NCBI GenBank assembly: GCA_008081305.1
Contig: VMCP01000037.1
Coordinates: forward strand, 1 to 10,004
Length of the DNA stretch: 10,004 nucleotides
Reading direction: 5' to 3'
DNA from: Bacteroidota bacterium
GTDB lineage: Bacteria; Bacteroidota; Bacteroidia; NS11-12g; UBA955
How positions within the stretch are numbered: the stretch's first letter is position 1; each line of letters begins with the position of its first letter. Below are positions 1 through 6,025 of the stretch, piece by piece. A program made the translations under genes and the position numbers. The notes under the pieces were generated by a model. The model ran no database searches. It had not been told where the DNA came from and saw only the letters and a list, made by a program, of their open reading frames with translations.

Positions 1-1
1 C

Positions 2-343
2 TCCACCCTAAATAACTTAGATCCCCAATGGAGAACCCAACATACGGGTTCGCGTATTTTACTCTTAGATGCAAAGGAGTTAGAAGAGCGCCCGATGGGG
101 AGGAATACCTTGGATTTTATTTTAAACTTGAGTGAAAACCTTGCAGATAATGTTCAAATCGTATTTGGGTCATTCGATGATCTAGCTGCAACTCATCCCG
201 ATTGTACATGGATCTTCAAGGAGCATCCTTCTCAACAGTATAGAGGTGTCGAAGATAGCAGAGACTGGATGTATCCCGAGGTAACGGGCTATTTCCCTTC
301 ATTTTTTGGATTTTGGAAGAAAGCAATGAAAAGTATCAAGTAA
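2..343 (+). CDS. 3' end of a probable short FAD-domain DNA photolyase (partial)
   Basis: The reading frame is open from base 2 to the TAA at 341-343 and its start lies outside the window, so only about 113 C-terminal residues are seen. The piece begins near DPQWRTQHTG and ends YFPSFFGFWKK followed by a basic tail. From memory this resembles the C-terminus of Bacteroidota proteins annotated as FAD-binding-domain photolyases; the flavin-binding core would be upstream. The visible part has a beta-alpha-beta layout (RILLLD, a helix around TLDFILNLSENL, VQIVFGSFDDL, then WIFKEH) that parallels strands and helices of the N-terminal antenna domain of the complete photolyase at 7109-8407. Context supports photorepair: a flavin reductase and DUF2256 gene follow, and its stop overlaps the next start (TAATG). 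Assignment rests on resemblance and neighbours, so it is moderate. Confidence 0.55.
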   Translation, partial: STLNNLDPQWRTQHTGSRILLLDAKELEERPMGRNTLDFILNLSENLADNVQIVFGSFDDLAATHPDCTWIFKEHPSQQYRGVEDSRDWMYPEVTGYFPSFFGFWKKAMKSIK

Positions 344-984
344 TGAGTATACAATTTAGTCGAGAAGAAATCGATCAAATGCCGCAGCGGTATCGCGCCA
401 CGTTTATTAATTCTCTTGGGGGATTCAAAAGCGTTGTTTTGATAGGGACGAAAGATAAAAATGGGCAGGAGAATTTGAGTATTGTCAGTTCATTGTTTCA
501 TATTGGAGCTAATCCGCCTCTTTGCGGACTCATTTTTAGACCGGATTCAGTAGACCGACATACCTTGGATAATTTACTTGAAACGGGTTGGTACAGCATT
601 AATCATATACATCCTGGAATCATCAAAAAAGCCCACCAAACCTCGGCAAGATACCCGAAAGAAGTTTCGGAATTTGACGAAGTGGGTTTAACACCGGAAT
701 ATCCTGAGGGTTTTGATGTGCCAATGGTGAAGGAGAGTGCTGTTAAGTGGGTCATGAAGTTTAGAGAAAAACACGATCTTGAAATCAACGGCACGCATAT
801 GGTTTTGGGAGAAATAATACAGGTAGTAGTTCCAACCGATTGCATTAAAGAGGATGGTTTTGTTGATATTGTTTCGACAGAAACTACTACTTGTTCTGGA
901 TTGGATTCTTACCATACAGTAAAGCCAGGCACGCGTTTAACTTATGCAAAGCCAGATACCTGGCCGGAAGAAATTAAATCCTAG
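343..984 (+). CDS. Flavin reductase family protein (FMN-binding split barrel)
   Basis: A 213-residue protein of the flavin reductase-like, FMN-binding split-barrel family (PF01613 type). Characteristic parts are the N-terminal RYRATFINSLGGFKSVVLIG stretch, the strand with SIVSSLFHIGANPPL around residues 46-60, and the central GWYSINHIHP segment; the length suits the family. I chose the ATG at 343 because it overlaps the upstream stop (TAATG) and matches where I expect family members to begin; an in-frame ATG at 313 would add ten residues inside the upstream gene. Members bind FMN and either reduce flavins with NAD(P)H or act as uncharacterised flavoproteins. Placed between a photolyase and DUF2256, it may help supply or reduce flavin for photolyase, but that is inference. 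Its stop overlaps the next start (TAGTG). Confidence 0.85.
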   Translation: MSIQFSREEIDQMPQRYRATFINSLGGFKSVVLIGTKDKNGQENLSIVSSLFHIGANPPLCGLIFRPDSVDRHTLDNLLETGWYSINHIHPGIIKKAHQTSARYPKEVSEFDEVGLTPEYPEGFDVPMVKESAVKWVMKFREKHDLEINGTHMVLGEIIQVVVPTDCIKEDGFVDIVSTETTTCSGLDSYHTVKPGTRLTYAKPDTWPEEIKS

Positions 985-1127
985 TGCCTAAAAATATCAA
1001 AAAGAGTAATCTACCTAGCAAGGTATGTCCTGTTTGTCAACGTCCTTTTTCTTGGCGGAAGAAATGGGAAAAAAACTGGAACGAAATCAAATACTGTTCG
1101 GAAAGATGCCGTAGAGCTAAAGCTTAA
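984..1127 (+). CDS. DUF2256 zinc-ribbon protein (47 aa)
   Basis: A small gene starting at GTG 984, whose first base is the last base of the preceding TAG stop (TAGTG). The product reads MPKNIKKSNLPSKVCPVCQR and continues PFSWRKKWEKNWNEIKYCSE to RCRRAKA. It carries a paired cysteine pattern, C15-x2-C18 and C38-x3-C42, that should hold one zinc ion, with a Trp- and Lys-rich middle typical of DUF2256 and a basic C-terminus that could contact nucleic acid. The function of DUF2256 is unknown to me; the family is often found near cryptochrome/photolyase genes, as here. The stop/start overlap with the flavin reductase implies translational coupling, and rnhB follows 16 bases later. Its small size and GTG start make it easy to miss, but the family match is strong. 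Confidence 0.9.
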   Translation: MPKNIKKSNLPSKVCPVCQRPFSWRKKWEKNWNEIKYCSERCRRAKA

Positions 1128-1132
1128 TTGAT

Positions 1133-1140
1133 TATACTTG
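1133..1140 (+). promoter_or_regulatory. Possible weak -7 box before rnhB
   Basis: TATACTTG matches the Bacteroidota -7 element TAnnTTTG except for one base and lies 3 bases before the preferred GTG start of rnhB, the same spacing seen before prfB and the glycosyltransferase. No TTG-type -33 box sits at the expected distance, so rnhB may instead be read through from the upstream operon. Confidence 0.25.
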
Positions 1141-1143
1141 TGT

Positions 1144-1740
1144 GTGCTCAAAGCGCAGGTATCCGATACAAAACTAGAAGCTGGTTGCGATGAGGCGGGG
1201 AGAGGCTGCCTAGCCGGACCCGTTACCGCGGCGGCTGTGATCTTACCGAAAGGATTTAATCACGAATGGCTTAATGATAGCAAGCAAGTCTATCAAAAGC
1301 GCCGTGAGGAACTAAGAAAGGTTATTGAAGAAGAGGCTCTATATTGGGCAGTAGCGGTATGCACACCAGAAGAAATTGATGGTATAAATATTCTCAATGC
1401 CAGTATACAGGCGATGCATCGAGCTGTGGATGCTCTTGACGTGGAACCTTCTTTTTTAGCCATTGATGGGAATCGGTTTAAACCTTATCGTGAAGTTCCA
1501 TTCTCTACAGAGGTAAAAGGTGATGGTAGATTTTTGAACATTGCTGCAGCAAGTATTCTGGCGAAAACCCATAGAGATGAAGTAATGCTTAAATTACATT
1601 CAGAGTTTCCTCAGTACGGTTGGGATACCAATGCGGGTTACCCCACAATTCAGCATCGTGATGCGATTCGAGAGTTTGGCGTGACTCCCTATCACCGAAA
1701 AACATTTCGTTTATTACCAGAACAAATGAAACTCTTCTAA
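1144..1740 (+). CDS. rnhB: Ribonuclease HII
   Basis: Ribonuclease HII cuts the RNA strand of RNA-DNA hybrids and starts removal of single ribonucleotides misincorporated in DNA; it is cytoplasmic and needs Mn2+ or Mg2+. The family signature DEAGRGCLAGP is at residues 16-26, with catalytic D16 and E17; the third acid is D108 in AIDGN and the fourth D145 in AKTHRD. The C-terminal GYPTIQHRDAI segment is also typical. At 198 residues it is full length. I prefer the GTG at 1144 (MLKAQ...) because relatives begin with a similar short MLK stretch; a TTG at 1138 would add two residues. It follows the DUF2256 gene by 16 bases and ends 2 bases before the end of the convergent glycosyltransferase gene. 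Confidence 0.96.
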   Translation: MLKAQVSDTKLEAGCDEAGRGCLAGPVTAAAVILPKGFNHEWLNDSKQVYQKRREELRKVIEEEALYWAVAVCTPEEIDGINILNASIQAMHRAVDALDVEPSFLAIDGNRFKPYREVPFSTEVKGDGRFLNIAAASILAKTHRDEVMLKLHSEFPQYGWDTNAGYPTIQHRDAIREFGVTPYHRKTFRLLPEQMKLF

Positions 1741-1742
1741 TT

Positions 1743-2516
1743 CTATTTGATTAATCCCAATTTCAGAAAAAGGCCCCTGCCATATTTGACGTAGGATTCA
1801 ACTACCTGACAAAGGCAGATAATCAAACCTGTAAACCCGTAAAAGATTCCCTTTTTTATGAAGTAATTCTTGAAAAACTTCACCAACGGACTAAACGTCA
1901 CTTTTGATAAGAGTTTCAACCAAGGCAATGTTTTGGCGTATTTCGCACCTATTACTCCATAATTGATTGATTTTTTCCATAACTCCCTCTTGTTTTCGTA
2001 GGAGTAATGATGTAAATCTCCTTTGACTTTCTTTTTGGGATAACCTCGTTTGATTCTGAAGCGATCGTGTGGGTTGATGCCTTTCCATTGACCTCTATCT
2101 CGATTCCATAATCGAAGCTTTTTATCTGGATACCACCCGCAACCTCTAATCGGCCGCTCACCGATATAATTGAGTCGGTTCATGTAGTAACCGCTATGAT
2201 GGAATCCCACTTGCTTTTCTTCCATAATGGAATCTTGCAGTTCTTCGGAGAGATACTCATCGGCATCTAAGCTCAAAACAAATGGATAAAGTGCTTGATC
2301 TTTAGCCCAATTTTTTTGTTGGATATGTCCTTCAAATGGATGATTCAAAACGCGAGCACCCAAGTTTTCAGCAATCTCAACGGTTCGATCGGTAGAGCCA
2401 CTGTCCACAACCAACACTTCATCGGAAACCATCATAGCGGAGCGAATACATTGCGCAATGCAATGGGCTTCATTGTATGCAATAATTACCGTGGAGAGTT
2501 TACCTTTTCCGGTCAT
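1743..2516 (-). CDS. Family 2 glycosyltransferase, WaaE/KdtX-like
   Basis: A 257-residue GT-A fold glycosyltransferase that probably adds a sugar to lipopolysaccharide core or another surface glycan from a nucleotide-sugar donor. The N-terminal STVIIAYNEA motif (residues 8-17), VVDSGSTD (37-44) and the metal-binding DAD at residues 84-86 inside LSLDADEYLSEE define family 2. The part around RGCGWYPDKKLRLW, then WKGINPHDRF, resembles the WaaE/KdtX subgroup of LPS core enzymes. The C-terminal third contains hydrophobic and basic stretches (about residues 195-250) that should bind the inner face of the cytoplasmic membrane. Donor and acceptor cannot be told. It lies 41 bases downstream of the MFS gene on the same strand but has its own promoter candidate immediately before the ATG. 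Its end faces the rnhB end with a 2-base gap. Confidence 0.88.
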   Translation of the reverse strand: MTGKGKLSTVIIAYNEAHCIAQCIRSAMMVSDEVLVVDSGSTDRTVEIAENLGARVLNHPFEGHIQQKNWAKDQALYPFVLSLDADEYLSEELQDSIMEEKQVGFHHSGYYMNRLNYIGERPIRGCGWYPDKKLRLWNRDRGQWKGINPHDRFRIKRGYPKKKVKGDLHHYSYENKRELWKKSINYGVIGAKYAKTLPWLKLLSKVTFSPLVKFFKNYFIKKGIFYGFTGLIICLCQVVESYVKYGRGLFLKLGLIK

Positions 2517-2520
2517 TCGT

Positions 2521-2551
2521 CAAAGCTAGTGTTTCTAAAAAGACAGCACAA
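2521..2551 (-). promoter_or_regulatory. Bacteroidota-type promoter of the glycosyltransferase gene
   Basis: On the minus strand an exact TAnnTTTG box (TAGCTTTG, 2528 to 2521) lies 4 bases before the ATG at 2516, with a TTG (2551 to 2549) 20 bases further upstream as a -33 element. This matches the Bacteroidota sigma-ABfr consensus. Transcription would begin at or next to the ATG, predicting a leaderless or nearly leaderless mRNA. Confidence 0.6.
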
Positions 2552-2557
2552 GGGATA

Positions 2558-3982
2558 TTAATCTTCGATCCCTTGTTGTTTGAAAAACTTTGGTGCCATG
2601 TAGGCGAATGTTGCCAAATAAGTGAAGCATATCACGCCTACCCAAAATGAATATCTGATGCCGATTTGGGCAAGTTCAGAAAATGCACCTTGTGTTAAAC
2701 TCACAATACCTCCACCCATGATCATCATAACTAGAAAGCTAGAACCTTGACCGGTATGCTTGCCAAGTCCTTTAATCGACAAGGTAAAAATACAAGGCCA
2801 AAGAGTTGAACAAAACAGTCCTACGCCTAAAAGTGAAAACATGGCTACTTTGCCTTCGGTGTACATTCCAGTAATGAGTAAAAGAATTCCTATTACAGAG
2901 TAGATCAATAATTGTCGAGCTGGATTACCCATGCTGAGATAATCGAATACAATCAATCCACCGATTAAGGCTGCATATGGCAAGAAAGGACTCACATCCA
3001 CACCTGCGATAGAATTTGCCCCTAGGAAAATCCCAAACGCCACAAATGGAAGGAGGATTCTCAACAAGGATTTAGCCTTATCTGAAATATTAAATGCGCT
3101 TGCTGCAGAAGTCCATCTACCTACCATTAAACTTGCCCAGTACATACTTACGAATGGTGCCACTTGATTGGTAGCAACTCCAAGTTCTTGTTTTAGGTAT
3201 TCTGGAAGGTTATCGGCCGTTGCTACTTCAACACCGACATATACAAAAATGCCAAACATTCCCATGATTAACTGTGGAAAAGCCAAAGCACTTTTCTTTG
3301 TATGGCTCACAGAAATGGCAGAATCTTCTGAATCGTTTTCTTCTTCGGCTTGATCTTTCAATGGATCTTCCATTCTCCAAAATATCACACCAAACAAAAA
3401 GAATAGAGCACCCAATGCGAGATATGGAATTTTAACCGCTGTGATGTCTAAAACAGTTTCTTCTTGTCCCAGCGAGCCGAAGATGGCGTAACTCACCAAT
3501 AATGGTCCGATGGTTGTTCCAAGGTTATTGATTCCACCTGCCATACTCAAGCGTTGCGATCCGGTTTTAGAAGGCCCTAATAAAATAGCCAAGGGATTTG
3601 CTGCGGTCTGTTGAAAGGCAAAACCTATTCCAACAATCATTAAGCCTCCGAGAACCAATGGAAAGGAAGCGTTATTAGCTGCGGGAATAAATAATAAGGT
3701 TCCGATCGCTGATATGAAAAGCCCTATGGCAATTCCTTTTCCGTATCCCCAATCTCGAACCACATCGAATTTGAAGAATCGAACCATAGAAAAGTAAATC
3801 AATGAACCGATTGTGTAGGCCACGTAAAAGGCGAAAGCGATTAATTGACTTTCTCCTTGGGAGAGTTTTAAATGCTCTTTGAATACGGGAATTAAAATGC
3901 CGTTACTAGCTGCTACAAATCCCCAAAAAAAGAATACGCCCGTGAGGATTGCAAAAATCCTTCCTGTCTTATTGTTGCCCAT
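2558..3982 (-). CDS. FucP-type MFS sugar transporter lacking the usual proton-coupling acids
   Basis: An inner-membrane major facilitator of 474 residues with about 12 hydrophobic helices, related to E. coli FucP (fucose:H+ symporter). Shared landmarks are FFFWGF near residue 20, NGILIPVF (27-34), TAANPLAILLG (126-136) followed by the QRLSMAGGINNLGT segment, and GSSFLVMMIMGGGIV near the C-terminus. An acidic cytoplasmic loop (about 209-222) separates the two halves. Where FucP has proton-coupling D46 in NDILLPQF, this protein has G28; where FucP has E135 in LETAANP, it has Q125. Acids E252 and D257 in the seventh helix region could have taken over. I chose the ATG at 3982; a TTG at 4000 would add six residues but overlaps the likely promoter. 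Probably imports a sugar; which one is not shown. Confidence 0.85.
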   Translation of the reverse strand: MGNNKTGRIFAILTGVFFFWGFVAASNGILIPVFKEHLKLSQGESQLIAFAFYVAYTIGSLIYFSMVRFFKFDVVRDWGYGKGIAIGLFISAIGTLLFIPAANNASFPLVLGGLMIVGIGFAFQQTAANPLAILLGPSKTGSQRLSMAGGINNLGTTIGPLLVSYAIFGSLGQEETVLDITAVKIPYLALGALFFLFGVIFWRMEDPLKDQAEEENDSEDSAISVSHTKKSALAFPQLIMGMFGIFVYVGVEVATADNLPEYLKQELGVATNQVAPFVSMYWASLMVGRWTSAASAFNISDKAKSLLRILLPFVAFGIFLGANSIAGVDVSPFLPYAALIGGLIVFDYLSMGNPARQLLIYSVIGILLLITGMYTEGKVAMFSLLGVGLFCSTLWPCIFTLSIKGLGKHTGQGSSFLVMMIMGGGIVSLTQGAFSELAQIGIRYSFWVGVICFTYLATFAYMAPKFFKQQGIED

Positions 3983-3997
3983 ACAATATCGTTTTTC

Positions 3998-4005
3998 CAA
4001 AACTA
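3998..4005 (-). promoter_or_regulatory. -7 box of the MFS transporter gene
   Basis: TAGTTTTG on the minus strand is an exact TAnnTTTG match, ending 15 bases before the preferred ATG at 3982. It predicts a leader of about ten bases. No convincing TTG -33 element is visible. Its position, covering the TTG at 4000, argues against that TTG as the start of the protein. Confidence 0.45.
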
Positions 4006-4047
4006 TGGATAATTTTTAAATAAAAGGACAGGATTTTGGGGTGGTTT

Positions 4048-5238
4048 ATGAATATTGAAGGACATATACTTACTTCGCTATTCGTGGATATTCCAAATAA
4101 ATTATCAGGAGTTAAAGAATCTATTTTCTCTGTGATGTCAAGTATGGCAAAAGCACACGATGCACTAAATCTATCGCAGGGATTTCCAGAATTTGACCCT
4201 CCAAAACAACTATTAGAAGAAGTGAATTGGGCTATGAATAATGGCTATAATCAATACGCCCCGATGCCGGGTTATATAGAGCTACGTGAACAAATTGCTC
4301 AAAAGGAACTCGAACTCCATGGTCACGATGTTCATTCTTCTGACGAAATTACGGTTACCCCAGGCGCGACGGTGGCCTTATTTGCCTGTATTCACGCCAT
4401 AGTAGAACCTGGAGATGAGGTGATTTTATTGGATCCAGCTTACGATAGTTATCAAGCGGCGGTAGAATGGGCTGGGGGGAAGTGTGTAAGAATACCAATG
4501 AACCTCAAAGACTTATCATTTCCTACAGAACAAATTAACGATAAACTAAACCCTAGGACGAAGCTGATTATTATCACTACACCTCATAACCCATTGGGTG
4601 CCGTAATGACCGACGAAGATTGGAAAGCCCTAACACAAATAACAGAACCAATAGGCACATTTATTTTATCCGATGAAGTTTACGAGCACATGGTGTTTGA
4701 TCAAAAAAAGCACAAAAGTGTGTTGCAAGTGGAAGGGTTAAAAGAGCGAAGCATGAAGGTGTCATCATTTGGAAAAACCTTTCATTCTACGGGTTGGAAA
4801 ATGGGTTATGTTATTGCCAACAATAAAATCACAAAATCGATAAGAAGACTGTACCAATTTGTGAACTTCTCCACTCATAGCGCAACGCAAATGGGTTTAA
4901 CGCGGTTCATGTCAACCAATCCAAATTGGGAGCGGGAGCTATCCACGTTTTATGAGAAGAAGCGAAATCTATTTCAGGAATCCTTGGTGGGTAGCAAATG
5001 GAAAATATACCCTTGTTCCGGTTCATATTTTCAGATATTAGGTTTTGATGCCTTTTCCCATGAAGCAGATGATGAATTTGCATCTACACTTACCCAACAA
5101 CATGGTATTGCCAGTATCCCGATAAATGTGTTTAACGAAAATGCCAGTCGCACAGGCTTGTTAAGGTTTTGTTTTGCCAAATCGGACGAAACATTGATTG
5201 CCGCAGTTAATAAACTCAAGCAAATTCCAACCTTATGA
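4048..5238 (+). CDS. PLP-dependent methionine/glutamine-type aminotransferase (KAT I/YbdL-like)
   Basis: A 396-residue fold-type I class I/II aminotransferase of the kynurenine aminotransferase/glutamine transaminase K/YbdL group, which prefers methionine, aromatic amino acids and glutamine with 2-oxo acid partners. NLSQGFPEF near the start is typical. The cofactor is held by N181 (in TTPHNPLG), D209 and Y212 (in SDEVYEH) and catalytic K243 in SSFGKTFHSTGWKMGY; LLRFCFA near the C-terminus supplies the substrate-carboxylate Arg. The ATG at 4048 is used; a GTG at 4084 gives a protein beginning DIPNKLSGVKESIF, closer to the usual family start, so the true start may be there. Its TGA overlaps the ATG of the omega-amidase by four bases (ATGA). 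The pairing suggests glutamine-driven transamination of 4-methylthio-2-oxobutyrate to methionine. Confidence 0.92.
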   Translation: MNIEGHILTSLFVDIPNKLSGVKESIFSVMSSMAKAHDALNLSQGFPEFDPPKQLLEEVNWAMNNGYNQYAPMPGYIELREQIAQKELELHGHDVHSSDEITVTPGATVALFACIHAIVEPGDEVILLDPAYDSYQAAVEWAGGKCVRIPMNLKDLSFPTEQINDKLNPRTKLIIITTPHNPLGAVMTDEDWKALTQITEPIGTFILSDEVYEHMVFDQKKHKSVLQVEGLKERSMKVSSFGKTFHSTGWKMGYVIANNKITKSIRRLYQFVNFSTHSATQMGLTRFMSTNPNWERELSTFYEKKRNLFQESLVGSKWKIYPCSGSYFQILGFDAFSHEADDEFASTLTQQHGIASIPINVFNENASRTGLLRFCFAKSDETLIAAVNKLKQIPTL

Positions 5239-5987
5239 CGGCACTGCAATTGAATTTGATCCAAACGGATTTGGTTTGGGAAAATGTGAATCAGAATCTA
5301 CTTCGATTTCAATGGCATATCGAACGAACTCCGGAGCAGTCATTGGTGGTTTTACCGGAAATGTTTGCAACAGGCTTTACCATGAATCCATCTCATCACG
5401 CTGAAAAATCAAATGGTTTAGTTGTTCAGTGGCTCAAAGAAATGAGTAAGAATAAATGCATTTGTGGAAGCCTCTCATTTGAAGAAGAGGGCAAATACTA
5501 CAATCGATTTCTAGCCGTAGCAAATGGAAAGATCATCTGTGAGTACGATAAGGTTCATTTATTTTCATTGGGAGAAGAGAACAAGCATTATCACAGTGGT
5601 AAAAGAACGACCTATTTTGAATGGAATGATTGGAAAATAGCACCTTTCATTTGTTACGATCTTCGGTTTCCCGAGTTGATGAGAGAACAAGCAAATGCTG
5701 ATTTGATGTTATTCGTAGCAAACTGGCCTAAAATGCGAATGACCGCATGGAATTCATTGCTTCGTGCACGGGCTATCGAAAACCAATGCATGGTTGCGGG
5801 TGTGAACCGAGTGGGTAAAGATGGCAATGGCTTTCCGCATTCAGGTTGTACTCAAATCATTGACTATGCCGGGACGCACTTGGTAGAGCCTGTGGTTGAT
5901 CGTGAGGTATTGGTTGATCAAACCATAGAAAAAACACCGATGTATCGTTTTAGAGAGAAATTCCCATTTTTAAAAGACAAAAAATAA
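5235..5987 (+). CDS. Omega-amidase, nitrilase superfamily (YafV/Nit2-like)
   Basis: A 250-residue carbon-nitrogen hydrolase. The Glu-Lys-Cys triad is visible: E42 in LPEMFATGF, K106 in YDKVHLFS and C140 in FICYDLRFPE. The length and LPEMFATGFTM motif fit the YafV/Nit2 omega-amidases, which hydrolyse 2-oxoglutaramate to 2-oxoglutarate and ammonia, and 2-oxosuccinamate likewise. 2-Oxoglutaramate is exactly the product left when a glutamine-using aminotransferase acts, and the gene for such an enzyme is translationally coupled upstream (ATGA overlap). I therefore infer that the two form the glutamine transaminase/omega-amidase pathway, hydrolysis making the transamination irreversible. The ATG at 5235 is firm because the protein starts directly with the first beta strand. 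A general cytoplasmic amidase of the same superfamily is the alternative. Confidence 0.92.
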   Translation: MTALQLNLIQTDLVWENVNQNLLRFQWHIERTPEQSLVVLPEMFATGFTMNPSHHAEKSNGLVVQWLKEMSKNKCICGSLSFEEEGKYYNRFLAVANGKIICEYDKVHLFSLGEENKHYHSGKRTTYFEWNDWKIAPFICYDLRFPELMREQANADLMLFVANWPKMRMTAWNSLLRARAIENQCMVAGVNRVGKDGNGFPHSGCTQIIDYAGTHLVEPVVDREVLVDQTIEKTPMYRFREKFPFLKDKK

Positions 5988-6013
5988 ATCACTTATCAAG
6001 CCCGGCAATGGCT

Positions 6014-6021
6014 TAACTTTG
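6014..6021 (+). promoter_or_regulatory. -7 promoter box of prfB
   Basis: TAACTTTG is an exact match to the Bacteroidota -7 element TAnnTTTG in the 38-base gap before prfB. It ends 4 bases before the ATG at 6026, so transcription should start at or beside the start codon. The -33 region has no clear TTG. The gap contains no Shine-Dalgarno sequence. Confidence 0.5.
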
Positions 6022-6025
6022 TAGC

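Noticed and set aside
313..342. Upstream ATG at 313 as the flavin reductase start
   Set aside because: It would add ten residues overlapping the preceding gene; the ATG at 343 forms the coupling overlap TAATG and fits the family start.
603..915. Antisense open frames inside the flavin reductase gene
   Set aside because: They lie opposite a well-supported gene, have no family resemblance and no promoter-like signals.
3983..4000. TTG at 4000 as start of the MFS transporter
   Set aside because: It overlaps the candidate -7 box TAGTTTTG, and ATG 3982 is followed directly by a normal N-terminus.
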